Assembly (NCBI GenBank): GCA_946545765.1
Contig: CAMNNS010000017.1
Coordinates: 1 to 18,517, forward strand
DNA from: an uncultured Bacteroidales bacterium
GTDB taxonomy: Bacteria; Bacteroidota; Bacteroidia; Bacteroidales; UBA932
DNA length: 18,517 nucleotides
Direction: 5' to 3'
The stretch's first letter is position 1. Each line of letters starts with the position of its first letter. The notes below the pieces were generated by a model that did no database searches, was not told the DNA's origin, and saw only the letters and a program-made list of their open reading frames with translations. Shown here piece after piece: positions 1 to 6,684 of the stretch. Made by a program: the position numbers and the translations under genes.

Positions 1-1
1 T

Positions 2-2218
2 ATGATAAATATAATTAAAAACGTTAATATTAAAGATTTTACTTTTCCAACTTATCGCGATACAATTTTACACTATAATTTGGACAGCATAGTAGTTTCA
101 TCAACAAGTGCTGGTGGGAAAACTCCTATTGCATTTTCTAATATCTCTAAAGAGAGCATAAAAAAAGAGGCTCATTCTCATTCTATGCCACAAATACTTG
201 GTTTTCAGCCATCTGTTGTAGCAACTACAGAAGGGGGACTTGGTTTAGGTTATAGTAAGTTTTCTGTAAGGGGTAGTAATTCATCGAGAACAAATATTAC
301 CCTAAATGGAATCTCTATAAATGACGGTGAAAGTCAAGAGGTTTTCTGGGTTAATATGCCATCTGTTAGTGGAGTTTTACAATCTGTCCAATTGCAAAGA
401 GGTTTAGGGACATCGGTGAATGGTCCCGGTGCTTTTGGAGCAACAATGAATATGATAACACTCTCTCCATTAGATAAATATTATGGAAATTTTGATTTTT
501 CTATAGGCTCTTTTAGTACATACCTCTCTTCTGTTGGTTTAGGAAGTGGTACTATGAATCTTGGGCAAAATAATAGGCTATCTATTGATGCAAAATATTC
601 ATGGGGTAAGACTAAAGGATATATAAGAAATGCAAAAGCAGACCTAAATTTTCTATTTTTCCAAACACAATGGGAGAATAAGAATAATATGTTGAGATTC
701 ATTTATATCCTCGGCGATCAATCTACAGGTATTACATGGGAGGGTTGCCCAATAGATATTTATAAAACTAATAGAAAATATAATAGTGCAGGTGAGTATT
801 TTGATGATAACGACAATATCCATTATTACAAAAATGAAACAGATAATTATACTCAAAATCATTTGCAACTCCATTATGTTCACGAATTTAATAATTATTT
901 AAATTTATTATCTACTCTCCATTTTACAAAAGGAGATGGTTATTATGAGAATTATAAATACAACCAGAAATTCTCAAAATATAATTTAGATAATCAGACA
1001 ATTGGTGGTGTTACTTATAGTAAAAGTGATTTTATCATTCGCCAGCTAATGGATAATAAATATTATGCTGCTGCCCTCACATTAAGCTACAATAAACAAT
1101 CTTTAAGAATTAACGCAGGTGTTAATTTTTCTCATTATGATGGAGACCATTTTGGGAGACTGCTTTGGAGTAAGTATAATGCAAATATCCCCCAAAATTA
1201 CAATTGGTACGATAATAACGGTAATAAATTAGATATAAGTTATTTCTCTAAGGCAGAGATAGATATAACCGATAAAATTACTGCTTATGTAGATGTTCAA
1301 TTTAGAGATATAGAGTATAAATTAAAAGGTTTTGATAAAGATTTTGTAGATATTACTAACAAGTCAAATTACACATTCTTTAATCCTAAAGGGGGAGTGA
1401 ATTTTAATATTGATAATATAAACACACTCTATTTTTCTTTTGGTGTAGGTCATAGAGAGCCAAGCCGTAGCGATATTAAAGAATCTATCAAAGCAAATAA
1501 AGAGAAAGAGCTTAAAAAAGAGAGGATGTTTGATTATGAGTTAGGATACAAACTTAATTTAGAGAGATTTTCTGCAAATCTAAACTTGTATGCTATGGAG
1601 TATAAAAATCAACTTGTGGCTACCGGTAGGCTAACAGAATCGGGTTATGTTATTCAGGAAAATATACCAAATAGTTATAGAAGAGGGGTTGAATTGATAA
1701 CAAATTATAGAGTAATGTCATCGATTCTAATTGGTGCAAATGCAACATTTTCAAAAAATAAATTAAAGAACTATACTCTATATACAGATACTTTTGATAA
1801 TGAGACAGATTGGAAGAGTTTGCCTCAGACAAAAACTTTCCTAAAGAAATCTAATCTTACATTATCTCCCGAGTTGATTGCTATGGGTGTTGTAACTTTT
1901 ATTCCCTTTGAAGAATTTAATATATCTCTGAATATGAAATATGTAGGCAGACAATATTTAGATAATTCATCTTTAGATATTGCTAAAGTTCCTGCTTATT
2001 ATGTTATGGGAGCAAATCTTTCTAAAAAGGTTAGATTATCTAAAAAAACAAATATGACTATCTCTTTAACGATAGATAACCTCCTTAATAACAAGTATTA
2101 TTCTTATGGTTGGATTTATAGGGCAATCTTTGCAAATGGGGCAAAAGATTATATAGAAAAAGGGGTATATTCCCAAGCGACTACTCATTATATAGCACGA
2201 CTTTCGTTTGAATTTTAA
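2..2218 (+). CDS. TonB-dependent outer-membrane receptor, 5' end outside window
   Basis: Outer-membrane beta-barrel importer powered by TonB/ExbBD. The visible 738 residues carry a TonB-box-like DSIVVSS at 28-34, a plug domain at roughly 40-150 (SVRGSNSSRTNITLNGI, the GxxxxxGPGAFGATMNMI stretch), and a long barrel with many alternating aromatic strands ending in the terminal Phe typical of outer-membrane proteins (ARLSFEF). There is no signal peptide, and the residues before the TonB box look like the tail of a carboxypeptidase-like regulatory domain. The Met at base 2 is therefore probably internal, with the true start upstream of the window. The substrate is not readable from the barrel. 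The next gene is a PnuC-family vitamin transporter, and in Bacteroides a receptor (OMthi) is grouped with PnuT for thiamine uptake, so a thiamine or related vitamin substrate is a reasonable inference. The receptor family is certain; the substrate is not. Confidence 0.93.
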   Translation: MINIIKNVNIKDFTFPTYRDTILHYNLDSIVVSSTSAGGKTPIAFSNISKESIKKEAHSHSMPQILGFQPSVVATTEGGLGLGYSKFSVRGSNSSRTNITLNGISINDGESQEVFWVNMPSVSGVLQSVQLQRGLGTSVNGPGAFGATMNMITLSPLDKYYGNFDFSIGSFSTYLSSVGLGSGTMNLGQNNRLSIDAKYSWGKTKGYIRNAKADLNFLFFQTQWENKNNMLRFIYILGDQSTGITWEGCPIDIYKTNRKYNSAGEYFDDNDNIHYYKNETDNYTQNHLQLHYVHEFNNYLNLLSTLHFTKGDGYYENYKYNQKFSKYNLDNQTIGGVTYSKSDFIIRQLMDNKYYAAALTLSYNKQSLRINAGVNFSHYDGDHFGRLLWSKYNANIPQNYNWYDNNGNKLDISYFSKAEIDITDKITAYVDVQFRDIEYKLKGFDKDFVDITNKSNYTFFNPKGGVNFNIDNINTLYFSFGVGHREPSRSDIKESIKANKEKELKKERMFDYELGYKLNLERFSANLNLYAMEYKNQLVATGRLTESGYVIQENIPNSYRRGVELITNYRVMSSILIGANATFSKNKLKNYTLYTDTFDNETDWKSLPQTKTFLKKSNLTLSPELIAMGVVTFIPFEEFNISLNMKYVGRQYLDNSSLDIAKVPAYYVMGANLSKKVRLSKKTNMTISLTIDNLLNNKYYSYGWIYRAIFANGAKDYIEKGVYSQATTHYIARLSFEF

Positions 2219-2266
2219 TTTGATTAGTTACATTGACATATAAATATTAATTCATCAAGAGTTCCA

Positions 2267-2354
2267 AGAAAACACCTTGACTTATCGACGACATAGAATC
2301 CTTAGAGGAATGTTATAATTGTAATAATTTTGTTTGAATAATATAGAAAACACC
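2267..2354. repeat. Direct repeat AGAAAACACC flanking 68 bases upstream of pnuC
   Basis: The ten-base word AGAAAACACC occurs at 2267-2276 and again at 2345-2354 in the 158-base gap between the receptor and pnuC. The second copy sits 22 bases before the pnuC ATG. I see no riboswitch fold, gene or good terminator in this gap. Its meaning is unknown and it may be chance. Confidence 0.4.
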
Positions 2355-2376
2355 GATATAACAAGAAAATTTTAGA

Positions 2377-2985
2377 ATGGATTACATTAAACTATTTGAA
2401 ATTTTTACCCTAATAACTGGAGTGATATATTTGATATTAGAGATTAAACAACATAACTCTATGTGGGTGTTAGGAATTCTAACTTCTACTACAGCTCTAT
2501 TTCTTTTTGGATATGAGAAAGTTTATGCCTCTATGTTGTTAAATCTCTACTATGTAATTATTTCGTTTATAGGTTATTATCAATGGAAGAAAGATTCTAA
2601 AAGATTAAAGGAGAATTTGAATTCTCTGAATGGTAATTCAGAGAAAAGTGTTATTATTCATTTAAATAGGCTTAATGTAAAGACGATATTAATAAGCACT
2701 TTTGTCCTAATAATAGGTACCCTTTTTCTATCTAAATTGTTAAATTATATTGGGGGAGAAATGACAATTTTAGATGCTTTTGTTACTACATTGAGTGCAA
2801 TAGCAACTTTTTGGTTAGCAAAATCTTATAAAGAACAATGGCTTTTATGGATTTTGGCAGACGCTTTTTCCTCTTACCTTTGTATATCTCAAGAATTATA
2901 TTTACTTTCTGTTCTATACTTTATCTATTGCCTCTCCGCAATATATGGCTATATCCATTGGACCAAAAAGGGGCTTTATATTTAA
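2377..2985 (+). CDS. pnuC: PnuC-family vitamin transporter (PnuC/PnuT type)
   Basis: Small inner-membrane facilitator of 202 residues, the usual size for PnuC proteins, with about seven membrane segments (near 4-23, 30-47, 50-70, 104-123, 129-148, 153-172 and 175-195). Family hallmarks are the Trp-rich half-repeats: a YxxxSxxGYYQW motif at the end of segment 3 and a matching YxxxxxxAIYGYIHW at the end of segment 7, plus WLLWILAD in between. PnuC proteins carry nicotinamide riboside, and close relatives PnuT and PnuX carry thiamine and riboflavin; substrates are trapped inside by phosphorylation. The neighbouring TonB-dependent receptor upstream favours a receptor-plus-permease pair and hence PnuT-like thiamine uptake, but no TPP riboswitch or thiamine pyrophosphokinase is visible to settle this. 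The start follows an A-rich stretch with no Shine-Dalgarno. Family is sure; the specific vitamin is inferred. Confidence 0.88.
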   Translation: MDYIKLFEIFTLITGVIYLILEIKQHNSMWVLGILTSTTALFLFGYEKVYASMLLNLYYVIISFIGYYQWKKDSKRLKENLNSLNGNSEKSVIIHLNRLNVKTILISTFVLIIGTLFLSKLLNYIGGEMTILDAFVTTLSAIATFWLAKSYKEQWLLWILADAFSSYLCISQELYLLSVLYFIYCLSAIYGYIHWTKKGLYI

Positions 2986-2987
2986 AT

Positions 2988-3018
2988 TTTGTTTTTTGCT
3001 TTGGTAGAATTAGATTTG
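2988..3018 (+). promoter_or_regulatory. Bacteroidetes-type promoter for rmuC
   Basis: TTTG at 2988-2991, a 19-base spacer, then TAGATTTG at 3011-3018. This matches the Bacteroidetes primary-sigma consensus (-33 TTTG, -7 TAnnTTTG) exactly. Transcription would start near 3023, leaving a leader of only about ten bases before the rmuC ATG. Confidence 0.5.
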
Positions 3019-3033
3019 TAAGAAAAAAAGAAA

Positions 3034-4287
3034 ATGGCAAATTTTGACTCTATATTTTTAATATTTCTTATCCTCTTTTTAATTGGGGTTGTTGTTCTAA
3101 TTGCTTTAGCACTTTCGCAAAAGAAAGACTTTAACTCTTTTTTAAATCAAACACTATCTTATCGCGATAGGCTTGAACAAAAGTTAAAAGATTTTCATAA
3201 AGAGAATAAAGATGATTATCAGAGAGCTCAAAATTCTCATCGAGAGGAACTTTCTGCAAATATAAAAGCCTTTAATGATTCTTTTAAAACCGGAGTCGGT
3301 TTATTGTCTGAGAATCAAAAGAATCAGTTGGAGAATTTGCAAAAATCTCAAGAAAAGAGATTGGAATCGATTGAGAAATCTCAACAAGAAAGGCTTGATG
3401 AAATTAGAAAAACTGTAGAAGAGAAATTAGATAAAACATTGGCAGATCGTCTTGGTAAAAGTTTTGAAACTGTTAGTAAACAGCTTGAGGGGGTTCAAAA
3501 AGGTCTCGGAGAGATGAAGAATCTCGCCGATGATGTTGGTGGATTAAAGAAAGTTTTAAGTAATGTCAAAATGAGAGGCGGAGTTGGTGAGATGCAATTA
3601 AAAATGTTGTTAGAACAATATCTCGCTCCCGGTCAATATGAGGCAAATGTTAAAACTAAGAAAGGGAGTAATGATAATGTGGAGTTCGCGATAAAATTTC
3701 CGGGTGCAGATGGCAAACATGTTTGGCTCCCTATAGACTCGAAGTTCCCTCAAGACAAATATGAACACCTTGTAAATGCTTATGATTTAGGTGATAAAGA
3801 ACAAATTGAATTATGCAGAAAAGATTTGGAATCTGCTATAAAAAAGAATGCTAAAGATATATCCGATAAATATTTAGATGTTCCTAACACTACAAGATTT
3901 GCCATTATGTTTTTACCGTTTGAAGGTCTTTATGCAGAGGTAGTAAGGAATAATATATTATTAGATCAGATCCAAAAGAGTTATAATGTCTCTGTTGCAG
4001 GTCCTACAAATTTAGCCGCTTTATTAACAAGTTTCCAATTAGGTTTCCAAACTTTGGCAATTCAAAAGAGAGGTGATGAAGTGTGGAAAACCCTTGGGGC
4101 TGTCAAAGCTGAATTTGAACAATTCGGTGGAATGTTAGAAAAAGCTAAAGGTAAGATAGAAGGTGGTTTAAGGGATATAGATAAGTTGATGACCACAAGA
4201 ACAAATGTTATAAATAGAAAATTAAAAGATGTCGCTGTGTTAGATTCGTCTGAAGAATTTCTTAATATTTCACATCAAGTAGAGTAA
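3034..4287 (+). CDS. rmuC: RmuC-family DNA recombination protein
   Basis: RmuC is a membrane-anchored, nuclease-fold-related protein linked in E. coli to limiting inverted-repeat recombination; its biochemical role is poorly defined. The 417-residue product has one N-terminal membrane anchor (about 7-28), a long charged coiled coil (about 35-170, with LEKSQE/IEKSQQ heptads), then the conserved RmuC domain (about 175-390). That domain includes MRGGVGEMQL, the LPIDSKFP motif followed by YE, the NTTRFAIMFLPFEGLYAEV block, and the SVAGPTNLAALL block. Length and order are normal for the family. It has its own promoter and a structured 3' end, so it is probably a single-gene transcript. The ATG follows a purine-rich A-tract rather than a Shine-Dalgarno. 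Confidence 0.95.
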   Translation: MANFDSIFLIFLILFLIGVVVLIALALSQKKDFNSFLNQTLSYRDRLEQKLKDFHKENKDDYQRAQNSHREELSANIKAFNDSFKTGVGLLSENQKNQLENLQKSQEKRLESIEKSQQERLDEIRKTVEEKLDKTLADRLGKSFETVSKQLEGVQKGLGEMKNLADDVGGLKKVLSNVKMRGGVGEMQLKMLLEQYLAPGQYEANVKTKKGSNDNVEFAIKFPGADGKHVWLPIDSKFPQDKYEHLVNAYDLGDKEQIELCRKDLESAIKKNAKDISDKYLDVPNTTRFAIMFLPFEGLYAEVVRNNILLDQIQKSYNVSVAGPTNLAALLTSFQLGFQTLAIQKRGDEVWKTLGAVKAEFEQFGGMLEKAKGKIEGGLRDIDKLMTTRTNVINRKLKDVAVLDSSEEFLNISHQVE

Positions 4288-4320
4288 GATAGTTTATCTC
4301 TCTGTTGTACTCTTTTACTT
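4277..4320 (+). terminator. Nested inverted repeats at the rmuC 3' end, possible terminator
   Basis: AGAGTA (4281-4286) pairs with TACTCT (4308-4313). The pairing can continue with AAGT (4277-4280) and ACTT (4317-4320) around a three-T bulge. Inside lies a second hairpin, AGATA-gtt-TATCT (4287-4299). The structure overlaps the rmuC stop and precedes the next promoter, which suits a terminator or 3'-end stabiliser. It is A/T-rich and has only a short T run, so intrinsic termination is uncertain. Confidence 0.35.
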
Positions 4321-4330
4321 ATATTTTGAG

Positions 4331-4338
4331 TATATTTG
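4331..4338 (+). promoter_or_regulatory. Putative -7 element for the kinase-murQ operon
   Basis: TATATTTG followed by CGAC fits the Bacteroidetes -7 consensus TAnnTTTG. It lies 21 bases before the ATG of the sugar kinase, so the leader would be short. The best -33 candidate is a TTG at 4305-4307 with a long 23-base spacer, so only the -7 half is convincing. Confidence 0.45.
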
Positions 4339-4359
4339 CGACAATAAAACTATTACACA

Positions 4360-5208
4360 ATGATATTAGTAGCAGATAGTGGCTCAACTAAAGTAGATTG
4401 GGTTGCAATTAAAAAAGATGGTACAACGATTTCTGTAAAAACATCTGGTATAAATCCTCTATTTATAACTCAAGAAGAGATTCTTAACATTTTAAGAGTT
4501 AATCTTTTACCCGCTTTTGGTAATGAGGTAGAAAAAGTATATTTCTATGGAGCTGGAGTTGTTTCAGATTCTATGAATTCAGATTTAGAATTAGCTTTTA
4601 AACAAGTATTTCCAAATGTTGCATGCTATGCTGCATCTGACATTTTAGCTGCTGCAAAGGCATTATGCGGCGATAATCCAGGGATTGCTTGTATAATTGG
4701 TACAGGTGCTAATTCTTGTTTTTATGATGGAAAACAGATGGCAGAGCATGTGAATGCAGGTGGTTTTATCTTGGGTGATGAAGCAAGTGGTGGCTATTTT
4801 GGGAAAAGATTAGTTTCTGATTTTATTAAAGGGTTACTCCCTAAAGAGTTAGAAAATAAATTTGTTGAACAATATCAGTTAGATTATCTTAAAATTGTAG
4901 ATAAGGTTTATAAACAACCTATGCCAAACAGATTCCTTGCTTCGTTTTCATACTTCATAGAAGAGAATAGAGAGAATCCTTATATTCAATCACTTTTAAA
5001 AAGTGGTTTTAAAGATTTTATAGAGAGAAATATTTATAGTTACAATTATAAAGAATATCCTATTAATATAGTAGGTTCTATTGGATATATTTTTAAAGAT
5101 GAGCTAATTAGTGTGGCAGATTCTTTAGGTGTTAAAGTTGGCAACATACTTAAATCTCCAATAGACGGTTTAGTGAATTATCATAAAGAAAAATATCTTT
5201 CTGAATAG
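4360..5208 (+). CDS. BadF/BadG-family amino-sugar kinase (MurK/GlcNAc-kinase-like)
   Basis: Cytoplasmic ATP-dependent kinase of the ASKHA fold, 282 residues. The phosphate-1 loop is DSGSTK at 6-11, the phosphate-2 region is IGTGANS at 113-119, and GGFILGDEASGG at 134-145 is the typical substrate/adenosine-side motif of GlcNAc-kinase-like BadF proteins; VGSIGYIF near the C terminus fits the adenosine loop. murQ begins 28 bases after the stop. In Tannerella forsythia and clostridia such kinases phosphorylate N-acetylmuramic acid and/or N-acetylglucosamine at O6 and feed MurQ. I infer the same role here: MurNAc (and perhaps GlcNAc) to the 6-phosphate. The exact sugar preference cannot be read from sequence. 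It has its own promoter-like -7 element and is probably the first gene of the unit that runs through the symporter. Confidence 0.85.
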   Translation: MILVADSGSTKVDWVAIKKDGTTISVKTSGINPLFITQEEILNILRVNLLPAFGNEVEKVYFYGAGVVSDSMNSDLELAFKQVFPNVACYAASDILAAAKALCGDNPGIACIIGTGANSCFYDGKQMAEHVNAGGFILGDEASGGYFGKRLVSDFIKGLLPKELENKFVEQYQLDYLKIVDKVYKQPMPNRFLASFSYFIEENRENPYIQSLLKSGFKDFIERNIYSYNYKEYPINIVGSIGYIFKDELISVADSLGVKVGNILKSPIDGLVNYHKEKYLSE

Positions 5209-5236
5209 ATAACTTTCTTTTATAATACAAAATATT

Positions 5237-6055
5237 ATGAGTTTAAGAGTTACAGAACAATCATCTAACTACTCAGATTTGGATAAAATGTCCACATTAG
5301 AGTTGTTAGAAGGTATGAACGCAGAAGATAAGGCTGTTCCTATTGCAGTTGAGAAATGTATCCCTCAAATAGAGAAATTTGTTAATGAATTGGTTGACAG
5401 AATGAAAAAAGGGGGAAGATTATTTTATCTCGGTGCTGGAACAAGTGGTAGATTAGGGATATTAGATGCTTCTGAAATTCCACCAACATATGGTGCACCT
5501 TACGATTTAGTAATTGGTTTAATTGCAGGAGGCGATTCTGCAATTAGAAAAGCGGTAGAAAATGCTGAAGATGATTACAATATGGGATGGGAAGATTTAC
5601 AAAAATATAATATAGGAGGGTATGATTCTGTTGTAGGTATAGCAGCAAGTGGTTCAACTCCTTATGTTGTTGGGGCTTGTGAAATGGCAAACAAACAAGG
5701 TCTTTTAACTGCTTGTGTTACTTGTAATCCCGATGCAAAAGTTACAAAAGTTGTAAAATATCCTATAGTTGCAATAGTGGGTCCAGAGTTTGTAACCGGC
5801 TCAACAAGAATGAAATCGGGAACAGCTCAAAAACTAATTTTAAATATGATATCTACATCAACTATGATTAAACTTGGACATGTAAAAGGTAATAAGATGG
5901 TTGATATGCAGTTAAGTAATGCAAAATTAGTAGATAGAGGAACTCGAATGATAATGGACGAGACAAAGATTGAGGATTATGAGTTAGCAAAATCATATCT
6001 TATAAAATTTGGTTCTGTTAGGCGTGCTGTTGATGCTTACAATAGTGGAAAATAA
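5237..6055 (+). CDS. murQ: N-acetylmuramic acid 6-phosphate etherase
   Basis: MurQ cleaves the lactyl ether of MurNAc-6-phosphate to give GlcNAc-6-phosphate and D-lactate, the key step of cell-wall amino-sugar salvage. The 272-residue protein is an SIS-domain enzyme with the signature LGAGTSGRLGILDASE at 65-80, where E80 corresponds to the catalytic E83 of E. coli MurQ. E111 in the AED motif corresponds to E114. A second sugar-phosphate loop is IAASGSTPYV, and TGSTRMKSGTAQK matches the conserved helix-loop. It is about 26 residues shorter than E. coli MurQ (298) because the C-terminal helical tail is reduced, while the catalytic core is intact. It lies between the sugar kinase (28-base gap) and recR (11-base gap before its ATG), consistent with one transcript. 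Confidence 0.96.
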   Translation: MSLRVTEQSSNYSDLDKMSTLELLEGMNAEDKAVPIAVEKCIPQIEKFVNELVDRMKKGGRLFYLGAGTSGRLGILDASEIPPTYGAPYDLVIGLIAGGDSAIRKAVENAEDDYNMGWEDLQKYNIGGYDSVVGIAASGSTPYVVGACEMANKQGLLTACVTCNPDAKVTKVVKYPIVAIVGPEFVTGSTRMKSGTAQKLILNMISTSTMIKLGHVKGNKMVDMQLSNAKLVDRGTRMIMDETKIEDYELAKSYLIKFGSVRRAVDAYNSGK

Positions 6056-6066
6056 TATAAATATTG

Positions 6067-6681
6067 ATGTTTAAATCTAATTACTCATCTATATTATTAG
6101 AAAAGGCTGTGGAACAATTCTCAACGCTCCCAGGTATAGGTAAAAAGAGTGCCCTTAGAATGGCATTGTTTCTACTTAATCAACCGAAAGAGAATGTAGA
6201 GAAATTCGCAAGTGCTTTTCTCGATTTTAGAGAAAATATTAAACATTGCAAAGTTTGTAATATGATCTCTGATACAGAATTTTGCCCTATTTGTTCAGAT
6301 AACAGAAGAGATAAAACTATTATTTGCGTTGTTGAGAGTGTTAGAGATGTTTTAAGTATAGAAAACACCGATAAATATAATGGTGAATATCATGTACTTG
6401 GAGGAATAATATCTCCAATGGATGGTATAGGCCCCTCAGATTTATATATAAATGAATTAGAAGATAGGGTATCTAAAGGCTCTATAAATGAGGTAATTTT
6501 AGCTCTCTCTACAAGTATGGAAGGTGAGACAACTTCTTATTATTTATTTAAAAAATTATCCAAATATGGAGTTAAGATAACTACTATTGCTCGTGGTGTT
6601 GCTTTTGGCGATGACTTAGAATATACAGATGAGATAACTCTCTCTAAATCTATAGAAAACAGACAAATCTTTAAACAATAA
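6067..6681 (+). CDS. recR: Recombination mediator protein RecR
   Basis: RecR works with RecF and RecO to load RecA at SSB-coated gaps. The 204-residue product shows the family order: N-terminal helix-hairpin-helix (LPGIGKKSALR, 21-31), a four-cysteine zinc finger (C61, C64, C73, C76), a Toprim domain (about 83-175, with CVVE and E90, and LGGIISPMDGIGP), and the C-terminal ARGVAFGDDLEYTDEITLS block. I place the start at the ATG at 6067; the frame also allows a TTG at 6064 directly before it, which adds one Met but is the poorer codon. The gene is wedged between murQ and the symporter (3-base gap downstream), so a repair gene appears to be co-transcribed with sugar-salvage genes. Confidence 0.97.
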   Translation: MFKSNYSSILLEKAVEQFSTLPGIGKKSALRMALFLLNQPKENVEKFASAFLDFRENIKHCKVCNMISDTEFCPICSDNRRDKTIICVVESVRDVLSIENTDKYNGEYHVLGGIISPMDGIGPSDLYINELEDRVSKGSINEVILALSTSMEGETTSYYLFKKLSKYGVKITTIARGVAFGDDLEYTDEITLSKSIENRQIFKQ

Positions 6682-6684
6682 ATT

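Noticed and set aside
481..883. Minus-strand open frames within the receptor gene
   Set aside because: They lie opposite a clearly coding frame, show no family motifs and have no promoter or separate context; they are shadow frames, as are all other minus-strand frames here.
2219..2376. Possible TPP riboswitch or promoter in the receptor-pnuC gap (TAATTTTG at 2325-2332)
   Set aside because: No CTGAGA/ACC-type TPP core is present, and the TAATTTTG lacks a -33 partner at the right distance, so neither is supported.
2838..3047. A 69-codon + strand frame overlapping the end of pnuC and the start of rmuC
   Set aside because: It lies mostly inside pnuC in another frame and has no recognisable features.
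6064..6066. TTG as the recR start
   Set aside because: The ATG directly after it at 6067 is in the same frame and is the more usual start; using TTG would only add one residue.
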